A stretch of 64,000 bases of DNA from Paenibacillus nasutitermitis (GCF_014641075.1 NZ_BMHP01000006.1:1-64000), one strand, 5' to 3'. Shown: positions 15,066 through 24,531, counted from the stretch's first letter. A program made the numbers and translations. Notes: a model not told the origin generated them from the letters alone.

Positions 15066-16910
15066 CTACTGCCCGGGTACGAACACTTCGAATAAATGCT
15101 GCAGGATTATATAGGTCTGTTCATGGGTTAACAGCCCCCGCGGGCCGAACTTTTCTTTCCCCACTCCGTTCATCAGCTGCAATTCCACCGCACGGTAAAC
15201 CGGCGCCTTGGCCCAGGGAGAAATGTTCCCTTCATCGGCAAAGACAGGGACAGCAGCGTCTTGAGCATTCTCCTCTTCAAGCTGCTCGGATTGACTTAGC
15301 GCATCGAAAAGACGGATCAGCATCACAGCCGCTTCCTGTCTGGAGATGGTCCGGTCCGGTGAAAAGGTTCCGGGGGCAGTCCCCGTAATGATTCCGGCAT
15401 GAACCGCTTTTGATATGTAATCATCATCAATATCCTTGAAAGGCGTCGGTGTCGTTTCCAACGGCATGTTCCGAATGTTTTCATACAGCAGGGCCGCCAT
15501 GACGGCAAAACGGTAGCGGCTGATCGGCTCCTGATAGTCTTCATCAAAGAAAGCGCCGATAATGCCATTGCTCTTGGCCTTCCGGTAATCCGCAAGCGCC
15601 CAGGCGCTGACCTGTTTGGATTTATCGGGTTTTACGACATCGACAAAGATCTCCTGATTTTGTTGAAAATAGGATTTTAACAAAATGCGCGTCTGTCCAA
15701 TTCCTTCTGCTTTGATATAACCGTTCCAATCCACAACCGCAACCGCAGCGTTCTGCGAACTGAAACTGAATTCCCCTTCCGTCCCCTGCGGAAAGCTGGT
15801 ATTTACTTGCATCTGCTCGCCTTTAACCAGCTTTATTTCTTTGACTCTGGAGGTCACGACCGGTGTCATCTGAAAAAAAGTCGTATTGAAGTTTACTTCG
15901 GCAGCCTGTCCGTCATTATTGTAAAGTCCGGTAATCCGGACACTGAATTGATCATCACCGTCCAGGAAAGATGACAGTTTATCCGGCCTGAAAATAATAC
16001 AAAACGGAATCCCAAAACCGCTGGTCTCCACATTCATATACCGTCCCTTTGTATCCTTGTCCAGCCCCTGGAAGCTCCAAGTCTTCTGGTCCCTTGTGCG
16101 CGTCAGCGTGACACGGATACCGGCAACCTGCTTGTTGTCATAAATATCCGGGTTAAGCGATACCGACCATGCATCCTGCGGCTTGAACAACTCGCTCGGG
16201 AAATAGCCGGCTGACGGCCAGCTGACATAATCATAAGCCACCTCATCCTTGGAACGGTCCCGGTTAAATGCATACATGGACGCGTACGGATAGTGCTGCT
16301 CGCCTTGCACGAACCCGAACATCGTTTTTTTCATAACCGGATTCAAAATCCAGCGGCGGTGTCCTACCCGGTCAATATTGCTTGTATCGCTGTCGGACAT
16401 ATAACCCAGCACATTGCTGTACAAGGTCGGATCGCCCGCGTATAAATTGCTTGAACCCGCCCCCTTGTAGCCAAGATCAAACAGTTCCTCCTCCATATCC
16501 GCGGGTCTTGAAGGCGTGTGGGTCAGCTTGTCGTTAACGGCATTAACGAGCGCCGCCGCCTGCTGCTGCTGCTGCAGGTCCCAGTCCGGCTCGATATCAT
16601 CAGGCAAACCGGCCAAGTACCTTACAAAATTAACAGCCCTGATTCCATCCACGATATAATCGGACTTGAGCTTGCCCCCTGCATACGGTACGGCAAGAAC
16701 AGGCTGCTGTTCGTATATGGCCGCTTTGCTCATATAATCGAAGCCCATTTCCATCGGTTTGTATGTATTCCACTTTAAAACAATGTCTTGTTTGCTGCGT
16801 TCCCCCGTACTCTCCTGCACATCCTTGCCGAAAACGATGGTACCTCCGGCCAGGCTCATAAAGGCAGTTGTCAACAGTGCAATGAGGAATGTCTTGGGCC
16901 TCCATATCAT
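15066..16910 (-). CDS. Secreted CAP-domain protein with Ig-like and three SLH domains
   Basis: The 614-aa exported protein starts at MIWRPKTF (AAGGAGA about 11 nt upstream); the open frame has 21 more codons before it. A signal peptide covers aa 1-28. A CAP/SCP domain follows (~aa 75-235) with GIRAVNFVRYLAGLP, LTHTPSRPADM and GHRRWILNPVMKKTMFGF. Next are a linker domain and a Big_2-like Ig fold (~aa 385-445, VKEIKLVKGEQMQV ... AVVDWNGYIKAEGIG). Three C-terminal SLH repeats begin near ADYRKAKSNGIIGAF, FKDIDDDYISKAVHAGIITG and ADEGNISPWAKAPVYRAV. SLH domains bind pyruvylated wall polymer, so the protein probably sits on the cell surface with the CAP domain outward. Its enzymatic or binding role is unknown. 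Confidence 0.87.
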   Translation of the reverse strand: MIWRPKTFLIALLTTAFMSLAGGTIVFGKDVQESTGERSKQDIVLKWNTYKPMEMGFDYMSKAAIYEQQPVLAVPYAGGKLKSDYIVDGIRAVNFVRYLAGLPDDIEPDWDLQQQQQAAALVNAVNDKLTHTPSRPADMEEELFDLGYKGAGSSNLYAGDPTLYSNVLGYMSDSDTSNIDRVGHRRWILNPVMKKTMFGFVQGEQHYPYASMYAFNRDRSKDEVAYDYVSWPSAGYFPSELFKPQDAWSVSLNPDIYDNKQVAGIRVTLTRTRDQKTWSFQGLDKDTKGRYMNVETSGFGIPFCIIFRPDKLSSFLDGDDQFSVRITGLYNNDGQAAEVNFNTTFFQMTPVVTSRVKEIKLVKGEQMQVNTSFPQGTEGEFSFSSQNAAVAVVDWNGYIKAEGIGQTRILLKSYFQQNQEIFVDVVKPDKSKQVSAWALADYRKAKSNGIIGAFFDEDYQEPISRYRFAVMAALLYENIRNMPLETTPTPFKDIDDDYISKAVHAGIITGTAPGTFSPDRTISRQEAAVMLIRLFDALSQSEQLEEENAQDAAVPVFADEGNISPWAKAPVYRAVELQLMNGVGKEKFGPRGLLTHEQTYIILQHLFEVFVPGQ

Positions 16911-17018
16911 CGCGTGCTCAGCTCTCCTTATGTAAAAACGGTTATTAGTTCTCTTCTTTTGAATTATAAACAATTCCCATGCGGATTGAAAATGGGGCAG
17001 TGGATAGACCGCATATGT

Positions 17019-17061
17019 AAAAAAAGCCGCAATAGTCTTGGTCGTCCAAGACTACTACGGC
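17019..17061 (-). terminator. Terminator of the small membrane protein gene
   Basis: The minus strand has a 16-bp stem with two mismatches (GCCGTAGTAGTCTTGG / CCAAGACTATTGCGGC) and an ACGA loop, followed by TTTTTTT, 45 bp past the stop. Confidence 0.9.
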
Positions 17062-17105
17062 TTGTTATGTGGGCATGTGAATCTTACTCGCTCAGCGTCG
17101 AAGAT

Positions 17106-17333
17106 CTATGCTAACCAGACTTTAAATATCATGACATAATCAGCAAACAGGAACACGAGTGTCGAAACAGCTGTAAATGCGATTGCAAAAAGGTTTTTCT
17201 TTGAACGGGCTTTCCAAAGGCGAACCAGCCCAATCAACAGAACAATGGTGAACACCAGCATCATAATATCGAAAGGATCGAACTTCTTAATGGTACTGGC
17301 AGTCTCGGCAGCATCAGCAGCAAGAAAAAACAT
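17106..17333 (-). CDS. Small membrane protein, DUF2759-like
   Basis: This 75-aa protein has two predicted membrane helices (about aa 22-41 and aa 49-70) separated by a short basic loop (KARSKKN). It is preceded by an excellent ribosome binding site (GAAGGAGG, 8 nt before ATG) and followed by a strong terminator, so the gene is very likely real and monocistronic. It resembles the DUF2759 family of small Bacillales membrane proteins; that match is from memory and moderate. No function is known. Confidence 0.75.
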   Translation of the reverse strand: MFFLAADAAETASTIKKFDPFDIMMLVFTIVLLIGLVRLWKARSKKNLFAIAFTAVSTLVFLFADYVMIFKVWLA

Positions 17334-17454
17334 GGGTGAACCTCCTTCATTTTCGCACGTAGCCTATATTAGTTTATGTTAGCCTGAGCGGGCCTTTGTT
17401 GCAAGTCCGAAATGCGAATCGTAACAAGTTTGTCACCATTTCGATGCAAAATCA

Positions 17455-17481
17455 TAAAAAAGCACGGAATCACACTCCGTT
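17455..17481 (-). terminator. Possible uvrA terminator
   Basis: The minus strand has a short stem (ACGGA / TCCGT, 17464-17468 and 17476-17480) followed by GCTTTTTTAT, 137 bp past the uvrA stop. The stem is short, so efficiency is uncertain. The rest of 17334-17617 shows no gene. Confidence 0.5.
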
Positions 17482-17617
17482 CTTTTCCTTCCCAGTATGA
17501 TACTGAAGGCTATCATTTTATACAAAGAAAGCCGTATGTACAGGAAAAGCCCCAAACGATTCAATTCGTTCGGAGCGTTCCCCCTCTTGCAGCGCGGCGA
17601 CTCTGGAAATCGATCGT

Positions 17618-20503
17618 TTAATCCGCCTTGCCAGCCGCTACACTGCCTTCCGATCTCTGCTGTTCAACCGTCCGCTTGCGGTCCCGTTCGAGAATCGGCT
17701 TCAGGTAATGGCCGGTATACGAGCCTTTAACCTTGACGACGGCTTCCGGCGAGCCGGTTGCTACGATCGTGCCGCCCCCGCTGCCTCCCTCAGGCCCCAG
17801 GTCAACCAGATAATCCGCTGTCTTGATCACATCAAGATTATGTTCGATGACCAACACGGATTCGCCCGAATCCACCAGCCGGTGCAGAACGATCAGAAGC
17901 CGGTCGATATCATCCACATGAAGTCCTGTCGTCGGCTCATCCAGAATATACAGGGTCTTGCCCGTACTCCGGCGGTAAAGCTCCGCTGCCAGCTTCACGC
18001 GCTGCGCTTCGCCTCCCGACAATGTGGTTGCCGGTTGGCCCAGATCCATATAACCCAAGCCGACATCCAGCAGCGTCTGAAGCTTGCGGTGGATTTTCGG
18101 GATATTCTTGAAAAACTCGCAAGCACCCTCGATGGTTAGCTTGAGCACTTCCGCAATGCTTTTTCCTTTGTATTTCACTTCCAGTGTTTCCCGGTTATAT
18201 CGTTTCCCTTTGCAAATCTCGCAGGGCACGTAAACATCCGGCAGAAAATGCATCTCGATTTTGATAATTCCATCCCCGCGGCAGGCCTCGCAGCGTCCGC
18301 CCTTGACGTTGAAGCTGAAACGCCCCTTCTTGTAACCACGCACCTTCGACTCCGTTGTCGATGCGTAAACATCGCGGATATCATCGAACACGCCGGTATA
18401 CGTCGCAGGGTTGGATCTTGGCGTACGGCCGATCGGAGACTGGTCGATATCGATGACTTTCTCAAGATGCTCCAGGCCCAGGATTTCTTTATGCTGGCCG
18501 GGTCTGGTCTTAGCCTTGTTCAGATCCCGCGCCAGCGTTTTATAGAGGATTTCATTGATCAGCGTTGATTTGCCCGAACCGGATACCCCCGTGACTGCCG
18601 CAAAGACACCAAGAGGGATTTTGACAGTCACCCCTCTGAGATTGTTCTCTTTAGCCCCGCGGATTTCCAGCCACTTGTCGTTGGTTTCACGCCTGGACAA
18701 AGGAACGGGAATGAACTTGCGCCCGCTGAGGTATGCACCGGTCAAGGATTTCTCATCTTCCATCACTTCCTGAGGCGTCCCCATGGAGACCACCTCGCCG
18801 CCGTGAATGCCCGCTCCAGGGCCGATATCGATAATGTAATCCGAGGCCAGCATTGTATCCTCGTCATGCTCGACGACAATCAGCGTGTTGCCAAGGTTGC
18901 GCATATGCTCCAGCGTTTTGATCAGCTTGTCGTTATCCCGCTGATGCAGGCCGATACTGGGCTCATCCAGAATGTAAAGCACGCCCATCAGGCTTGAGCC
19001 AATCTGCGTTGCCAGCCGGATCCGCTGGGCTTCTCCGCCTGACAAGGAACCCGCCGCTCGGCTGAGTGTCAGATACTCAAGACCGACATTGACCAGAAAA
19101 CCAAGCCGGCTGTTGATCTCTCTAAGGATCAAATGGGCAATGGTTCTGTCCTTCTCATTGAGATTGAGCGAGTCGAAGAAACGCTGCGCTTCCCCAATCG
19201 ACAATGAGGTCACATAGGCAATATTCTCCTTGTCGATGGTTACCGCCAGGCTCTCTTTGCGCAGCCGCTTCCCTTTGCAGCTGCCGCACGGCTTGGCGCT
19301 CATATACTGCTCAATATGCTCGCGGATTCCGTCGGAACCGGTCTCCCTGTAACGGCGCTCCAGATTATTGACAATCCCTTCAAAAGGAACAAAGGCTTCC
19401 TTGGAATGTCCGAAATCATTCTGGTAACGGAAACGGACCTTCTCCCCGCCCGTTCCGTATAACAGCTTCTTCATCTGCTCCGCCGTCAGATCGCTTACGG
19501 GAATATCCCGCTTGATTCCGTAATGGTGACAAACCGAATCCAGGAATTGCGGATAGTAATTGGAGGTGCTCCCCGCCCATGCCTCGAACGCACCGTCGGC
19601 AATGGATTTCTTCAAATTCGGTACCAGCAGATCCGGATCCACGATCATCCGGGCGCCAAGTCCGTCGCATTCCGGGCAGGCGCCGTAAGGGCTGTTGAAA
19701 GAGAACATCCGGGGCGCCAATTCCTCAATGCTGAAGCCGCACACCGGACAGGCCAGGTTGGAGCTGAACAACAGCTCCTCCTTCTCCATCACATCCACCA
19801 GCACTTGACCGTCCGAGAGCTTGAGAGCTGTCTCCAGCGAGTCGGCCAGACGGGTCTGGATGTCTTCCTTCACCACAATCCGGTCCACGACCACCTCAAT
19901 GCTGTGTTTCTTGTTCTTCTCCAGCTCGATTTTGTCGCTGAGCTCGCGAAGCTCGCCATTGACGCGAACCCTTACGAAGCCCTGCTTCTGGATATCAGCG
20001 AGCAGTTTGGCGTGCTCCCCTTTGCGGCCGGAAATAAGCGGAGCAAGAATCTGCAGTCTTGTCCGCTCCGGATATTCCATGATCCGGTCCACCATCTGCT
20101 CCACTGTTTGCGAAGTGATCTCGATCCCGTGCTCCGGGCAGTGGGGCTTGCCCACACGAGCGTATAAAAGACGTAAATAATCATATATCTCCGTGACGGT
20201 TCCCACCGTGGAACGGGGGTTGCGGCTTGTTGTTTTCTGATCGATGGATATCGCCGGGGATAATCCTTCGATGGAATCCACATCAGGCTTTTCCATTTGG
20301 CCGAGGAACTGACGCGCATAGGCGGACAAGGATTCAACATAGCGGCGCTGGCCCTCTGCGTAAATGGTATCAAACGCAAGCGACGACTTTCCCGATCCGC
20401 TCAGTCCCGTCAGAACGACAAACTTGTCGCGGGGAATGGTAATATCGATATTTTTTAAGTTGTGGGCTCTCGCCCCTTTAATGACTATCGAATCGCTGGC
20501 CAC
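17618..20503 (-). CDS. uvrA: Excinuclease ABC subunit A (UvrA)
   Basis: This is the damage-recognition ATPase of nucleotide excision repair; it dimerises and loads UvrB on lesions. At 961 aa it has the usual length. Two ABC ATPase modules are visible: Walker A GLSGSGKSSLAFDTIYAEGQ near aa 32, signature LSGGEAQRIRLATQIG and Walker B LYILDEPSIGLHQRD near aa 490-530; then Walker A GVSGSGKSTLINEIL near aa 640, signature TLSGGEAQRVKLA and Walker B LYILDEPTTGLH near aa 825-855. Zinc-binding Cys pairs are CPVCGF...CPECDG (insertion domain) and CEACRGDG...CEICKGKR. It lies 83 bp after uvrB in the same direction, so uvrBA is an operon as in B. subtilis. Confidence 0.97.
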   Translation of the reverse strand: MASDSIVIKGARAHNLKNIDITIPRDKFVVLTGLSGSGKSSLAFDTIYAEGQRRYVESLSAYARQFLGQMEKPDVDSIEGLSPAISIDQKTTSRNPRSTVGTVTEIYDYLRLLYARVGKPHCPEHGIEITSQTVEQMVDRIMEYPERTRLQILAPLISGRKGEHAKLLADIQKQGFVRVRVNGELRELSDKIELEKNKKHSIEVVVDRIVVKEDIQTRLADSLETALKLSDGQVLVDVMEKEELLFSSNLACPVCGFSIEELAPRMFSFNSPYGACPECDGLGARMIVDPDLLVPNLKKSIADGAFEAWAGSTSNYYPQFLDSVCHHYGIKRDIPVSDLTAEQMKKLLYGTGGEKVRFRYQNDFGHSKEAFVPFEGIVNNLERRYRETGSDGIREHIEQYMSAKPCGSCKGKRLRKESLAVTIDKENIAYVTSLSIGEAQRFFDSLNLNEKDRTIAHLILREINSRLGFLVNVGLEYLTLSRAAGSLSGGEAQRIRLATQIGSSLMGVLYILDEPSIGLHQRDNDKLIKTLEHMRNLGNTLIVVEHDEDTMLASDYIIDIGPGAGIHGGEVVSMGTPQEVMEDEKSLTGAYLSGRKFIPVPLSRRETNDKWLEIRGAKENNLRGVTVKIPLGVFAAVTGVSGSGKSTLINEILYKTLARDLNKAKTRPGQHKEILGLEHLEKVIDIDQSPIGRTPRSNPATYTGVFDDIRDVYASTTESKVRGYKKGRFSFNVKGGRCEACRGDGIIKIEMHFLPDVYVPCEICKGKRYNRETLEVKYKGKSIAEVLKLTIEGACEFFKNIPKIHRKLQTLLDVGLGYMDLGQPATTLSGGEAQRVKLAAELYRRSTGKTLYILDEPTTGLHVDDIDRLLIVLHRLVDSGESVLVIEHNLDVIKTADYLVDLGPEGGSGGGTIVATGSPEAVVKVKGSYTGHYLKPILERDRKRTVEQQRSEGSVAAGKAD

Positions 20504-20586
20504 TTTATTGCTCCTTCCAAAATAAGCCGGGAACGGCTGAATGAATATCGTGCTAGATTCTCAAATAGTGCCCGCACAGGCGGCGC

Positions 20587-22599
20587 TTAACCCGCTTCCG
20601 CCTTGAGCTCCAGCAGCGCGTCACGAAGCTCGGCCGCCCGTTCGAACTGGAGACTTTTCGCCGCATCCTTCATCTCGGCTTCCAGGCGCTGGATAAGCGA
20701 TTGGCGGTCTTTCTTGGACATCTTGCCTGCGCCGATTCCCGTCAGATAATCGCTCTTCTGTTCGGCAACCTTCGTCGCTTCAATGACATCGCGAATTTTC
20801 TTCTGTATGGTCTGCGGAGTGACGCCATGCTTCTCGTTATAAGCAATCTGAATGGCCCGCCGGCGCTCTGTCTCACGGATGGCAAGCTCCATGGAGTTAG
20901 TTACCTTGTCGCCATACAAGATGACTCGCCCATCCGAGTTGCGCGCCGCGCGGCCAATCGTCTGGATCAGGGAACGCTCCGAGCGCAGGAATCCTTCCTT
21001 GTCGGCGTCCAGAATTGCAACAAGCGAAACTTCCGGCAAATCCAGCCCTTCGCGGAGCAGGTTAATGCCCACCAGCACGTGGAAGGTTCCCATCCGCAGA
21101 TCGCGAAGGATAGCCATTCTCTCCAGGGTCTTGATATCGGAATGCAGATAACGCACCTTGATGCCAACCTCTTTCAGATAATCGGTCAAATCCTCCGACA
21201 TCTTCTTCGTCAGGGTTGTCACAAGCACGCGCTCATCCTTGGCGATCCGGTCACGGATTTCGGCCAGCAGGTCGTCGATCTGACCTTTGGTGGGCCTGAC
21301 CTCTATAATCGGATCCAGCAGGCCGGTCGGTCTAATGATCTGCTGCACCATCTCCGGACAAAGCTCCAGTTCATAGGGGCCGGGAGTCGCCGATACATAG
21401 ATCGTCTGCTTGTTTTTCTCTTCAAATTCTTCGAACCGCAGCGGCCGGTTGTCCATCGCGGAAGGCAGTCGGAAGCCGTGATTGACCAGAACCTCTTTAC
21501 GGGCCCTGTCTCCGTTGTACATCGCGCGGATCTGAGGCAGAGTCACATGCGATTCATCAATAACAATAAGCATATCTTCCGGGAAGTAATCCATCAAGGT
21601 GTAGGGGGTGGCGCCTCGCTCGCGGAAGGTCAGTGGACCCGAGTAATTCTCGATGCCTGAGCAGAAACCCATCTCCTGCATCATTTCCAGGTCATAGCGG
21701 GTGCGCTGCTCCAGCCGCTGGGCTTCCAGCAGCTTGTTCTGCTCGCGGAGCTCCGCGAGCCGCTCTTCCAGCTCGGCTTCGATATGGGTGAGGGCGATTT
21801 TCATCTTGTCTTCATGGGTGACGAAGTGAGAGGCCGGGAATATAGCGACATGATCGCGTTCACCGATAATTTCACCTGTCAGCACATCAATCTCGGTAAT
21901 CCGCTCGATCTCATCGCCGAACAGTTCGACCCGCAGCGCCCTCTCATTATTGGCGACCGGGAATATCTCTACAATGTCGCCCCGCACGCGAAAGGTCCCG
22001 CGCACAAAATTAATATCGTTGCGCTGATACTGAATATCTACGAGCTTATGCAAAATCTGATCCCGTGACTTCTCCATGCCTTTGCGCAGACTGAGGACCA
22101 GACTGCCGTATTCAGTCGGGGAACCCAGACCGTAGATGCACGAGACGCTGGCCACCACAATAACGTCACGCCGCTCAAACAGCGAGCTCGTCGCAGAGTG
22201 GCGGAGCTTGTCGATCTCGTCATTGATGCTGGAATCCTTCTCGATATAGGTGTCAGAGGACGGGATATAAGCTTCGGGCTGGAAATAATCATAGTAGCTG
22301 ACGAAATAAGAAACTGCGTTATTAGGAAAAAACTCCTGAAACTCACTGCACAGCTGGGCAGCCAGCGTCTTGTTGTGCGCGATAACCAGGGTCGGCCGGT
22401 TAAGCTGCGCAATCGTATTGGCGATGGTATAGGTTTTCCCTGTACCCGTAGCGCCAAGCAGCGTCTGATGCTTCTTGCCTTCCTTAATGCCTTCCAAAAG
22501 CTCCCGGATCGCTTCAGGCTGGTCGCCCTGCGGCGTGTAGTCCGATTGCAAATCAAACAGCTTTTGTCCCTTCTTGTTCTCAACCATTTCCTCATACAC
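20587..22599 (-). CDS. uvrB: Excinuclease ABC subunit B (UvrB)
   Basis: This damage-verification helicase is loaded by UvrA and recruits UvrC. The 670-aa protein shows GDQPEAI (Q-motif), Walker A GATGTGKTYTIANTI, the beta-hairpin YYDYFQPEAYIP, DEXX box VIDESHVTLPQ, motif V/VI region GINLLREGLDLPEVSLVAILDADKEG (in two parts) and IQTIGRAARN, and a C-terminal UVR motif (QFERAAELRDALLELK) that contacts UvrC. The start could be the first ATG (22599) or the ATG four codons in (22587); neither has ideal spacing from a GAGG-like site. It is first in the uvrBA operon, under a promoter with a LexA-like box. Confidence 0.97.
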   Translation of the reverse strand: MYEEMVENKKGQKLFDLQSDYTPQGDQPEAIRELLEGIKEGKKHQTLLGATGTGKTYTIANTIAQLNRPTLVIAHNKTLAAQLCSEFQEFFPNNAVSYFVSYYDYFQPEAYIPSSDTYIEKDSSINDEIDKLRHSATSSLFERRDVIVVASVSCIYGLGSPTEYGSLVLSLRKGMEKSRDQILHKLVDIQYQRNDINFVRGTFRVRGDIVEIFPVANNERALRVELFGDEIERITEIDVLTGEIIGERDHVAIFPASHFVTHEDKMKIALTHIEAELEERLAELREQNKLLEAQRLEQRTRYDLEMMQEMGFCSGIENYSGPLTFRERGATPYTLMDYFPEDMLIVIDESHVTLPQIRAMYNGDRARKEVLVNHGFRLPSAMDNRPLRFEEFEEKNKQTIYVSATPGPYELELCPEMVQQIIRPTGLLDPIIEVRPTKGQIDDLLAEIRDRIAKDERVLVTTLTKKMSEDLTDYLKEVGIKVRYLHSDIKTLERMAILRDLRMGTFHVLVGINLLREGLDLPEVSLVAILDADKEGFLRSERSLIQTIGRAARNSDGRVILYGDKVTNSMELAIRETERRRAIQIAYNEKHGVTPQTIQKKIRDVIEATKVAEQKSDYLTGIGAGKMSKKDRQSLIQRLEAEMKDAAKSLQFERAAELRDALLELKAEAG

Positions 22600-22747
22600 C
22601 CCAATTCTATGTTTTCTATGATAAAAGACCTATTAAAAGGTATGCCCATATCTCCCGATAAAATAGACAGAAATGGTTATTGTGTCATAATTTCCATTTT
22701 ATGAATAAACACGCGGCGGCTCCTGACCGCTGCGGGGAAAATCATAA

Positions 22748-22794
22748 GAATATGTGTTCCCATTTATTATAACGATTTCGGGTGTCCGATGCAA
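22748..22794 (-). promoter_or_regulatory. uvrBA SigA promoter with LexA/DinR-like operator
   Basis: The minus strand has TTGCAT (22789-22794), a 17-bp spacer and a perfect TATAAT (22766-22771). Six bases downstream sits GAACACATATTC (22748-22759), one mismatch from the Bacillus SOS box core GAACRNRYGTTY. The overlap with the transcription start suits LexA repression. The 5' leader is about 155 nt. The divergent motA-like gene starts at 22877. Confidence 0.75.
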
Positions 22795-22876
22795 TCGGTT
22801 GATCTTGACAAAAACATCCGAAGATTATGGGATACATACGGCTGCCTACCTTAGAGATGGAGTGTGAATCAGTTAA

Positions 22877-23671
22877 ATGGATTTAGCAACAGTTATTGGA
22901 CTCATTGCGGGAATATGCGCGTTGTTCTTCGGTTTCATCTGGGAAGGCGGACATGCCGCCAGCCTCTTCGAGAAAACAGCCCTCCTGATTGTTTTTGGCG
23001 GAACGTTTGCCGCAACCGCGGTCAGCTTTCCCCTCTCCAAGCTGAAACGGATTCCGGACGCGCTCCGGCATGCGTTCCGCAAAGCCGATATTGAACCTCT
23101 GGCGATGATTGACCGGATTGTCGACATGGCTACTGTTGCGCGCCGCGAAGGTGTGCTGGCCCTGGAGAATGAGGCCAATGCGCTTGAGGAGCCTTTTCTG
23201 AAAAACGGCCTTCTGATGGTCGTCGACGGTACGGACCCCGAGCTGACCAGACAGATTCTGGAGCTGGAGATGGACGCGGTTGAACGCGAGCGCGAGCAGC
23301 AGGCCAAAATCTTCGAAACAGCCGGTGGCTTTGCTCCGACGATGGGAATTATCGGTACGGTTATGGGTCTCATCCATGTGCTCAGCAACTTGGCGGATCC
23401 CGGTTCGCTGGGGCCTTCCATCGCCGTAGCCTTCACCGCAACCTTGTACGGCGTAGCTAGCGCTAATCTGATATATTTACCGCTTGCTTCGAAAATCAAA
23501 ACCAACGCCCAGGAGCGGATCCAGCTTCTGGAGCTTATGCTCGAAGGTATTCTCGCGCTTCAGGCGGGCGAAAATCCGCAGCTCATCCGCAAGAAACTGA
23601 ATTCCTTTATGCTGCTTGAGCCGGGAGAACAGCGGACGAAGAAGGTGGATGCCAATGCGGCGCAGGAGTAG
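22877..23671 (+). CDS. motA: Flagellar stator subunit, MotA/MotP/PomA family
   Basis: The 264-aa protein has the four-helix stator A-subunit layout: TM1 (aa 4-22), TM2 (~32-52), a cytoplasmic loop with REGVLALENEANALEEPFLKNGL, and TM3/TM4 (~150-200) with FAPTMGIIGTVMGLI. The TM3-TM4 segment NLADPGSLGPSIAVAFTATLYG is closer to MotP/PomA (sodium-type) than to B. subtilis MotA, but ion choice cannot be settled here. A weak GGAG lies 14 nt upstream. A TTGACA at 22805-22810 is a possible -35 without a clear -10; no SigD box was seen. It overlaps motB by 17 nt. Confidence 0.9.
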   Translation: MDLATVIGLIAGICALFFGFIWEGGHAASLFEKTALLIVFGGTFAATAVSFPLSKLKRIPDALRHAFRKADIEPLAMIDRIVDMATVARREGVLALENEANALEEPFLKNGLLMVVDGTDPELTRQILELEMDAVEREREQQAKIFETAGGFAPTMGIIGTVMGLIHVLSNLADPGSLGPSIAVAFTATLYGVASANLIYLPLASKIKTNAQERIQLLELMLEGILALQAGENPQLIRKKLNSFMLLEPGEQRTKKVDANAAQE

Positions 23672-24440
23672 GAACAGGAAAAAAAGCCAGGCTCCCGAAA
23701 ATCACGAAAGATGGCTGATCACGTATGCGGATTTGATCACGCTGCTGATGATTTTCTTCGTCATTTTGTATTCCATGAGCCGGATTGATGTGCAGAAGTA
23801 TGAAATTCTCTCCCAGTCCCTCCAGCTTGAATTCCTCAAATCCGATACGGTGCTGGAGATGGGCTCAGGGATCACGGGAGGTCTCCAGACGGCCCAGCAG
23901 CCCAAACCGGCAGCGACCCCCCAGAAGGTAAAGGAACCCGATGAAGGGAAGCTCAAAGAGCAGCAAAAGCAAATGATGGAACAGGAGCTTCAGGAGCTGC
24001 TGAAGATTGTGCAAACCTACATCACACAAAATCATCTGGAAACCAAGGTATATGTTGCCGATACGCCGGAAGGCATCAACATCCGTCTCTCTGATCAGTT
24101 TCTGTTCGATCTTGGCAAAGCGGACCTCAAGCAGAATGCGATTCCCGTGCTCGGCAAGCTGGCCAGTTTATTCGAGAAGCTGGACAACATTATCAGCATC
24201 GAAGGGCACACGGATAATTTGCAGATCCAGACAGGTGGCGCTTTTCAGGATAATTGGGGGCTCTCGGCAGGAAGGTCGCTGTCCGTACTGCGTTATTTTG
24301 TGGATATTGCCGACATCGATCCAAAGAAATTCAAGATCGCCGGCTATGCGGACACTCGTCCCATCGTGCCGAATACAAGCAACGAGAATCGGCAGAAAAA
24401 CCGCCGCGTGGAAATCACCGTACTCCGTAACCTGGGTTAG
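23655..24440 (+). CDS. motB: Flagellar stator subunit, MotB/MotS family
   Basis: The 261-aa partner of the preceding MotA-like subunit. The start at MRRRSRNRKK was chosen because GAAGGTGG lies 6 nt upstream; the open frame extends 13 codons into motA. It has a basic N-terminus, one membrane helix with the ion-carrying Asp in ERWLITYADLITLLMIFFVI, a Gln/Lys/Glu-rich plug-linker (~aa 70-115) and a C-terminal OmpA-like peptidoglycan-binding domain (aa ~135-255) with SIEGHTDN, NWGLSAGRSLSVLRYF and NRQKNRRVEITVL. It anchors the stator to the wall. The two genes overlap by 17 nt, so translation is coupled. Confidence 0.93.
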   Translation: MRRRSRNRKKSQAPENHERWLITYADLITLLMIFFVILYSMSRIDVQKYEILSQSLQLEFLKSDTVLEMGSGITGGLQTAQQPKPAATPQKVKEPDEGKLKEQQKQMMEQELQELLKIVQTYITQNHLETKVYVADTPEGINIRLSDQFLFDLGKADLKQNAIPVLGKLASLFEKLDNIISIEGHTDNLQIQTGGAFQDNWGLSAGRSLSVLRYFVDIADIDPKKFKIAGYADTRPIVPNTSNENRQKNRRVEITVLRNLG

Positions 24441-24466
24441 CGCTGCAGAACTAATGCCCGTATGCA

Positions 24467-24513
24467 GCAAAATCCCCACATTCGTTCCAAAACGGACGAA
24501 TGTGGGGATTTCA
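24467..24513. terminator. Bidirectional terminator between motB and minJ
   Basis: A perfect 15-bp stem (AATCCCCACATTCGT / ACGAATGTGGGGATT, 24471-24485 and 24496-24510) is flanked by T-rich sequence on the plus side (TTTCATTT) and by TTTTGC when read on the minus strand. It serves convergent motB and minJ. Confidence 0.85.
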
Positions 24514-24531
24514 TTTGACGGCGGCAGCGAG

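Noticed and set aside
20701..21660. 319-aa plus-strand ORF opposite uvrB
   Set aside because: Antisense shadow of a conserved helicase; no ribosome binding site.
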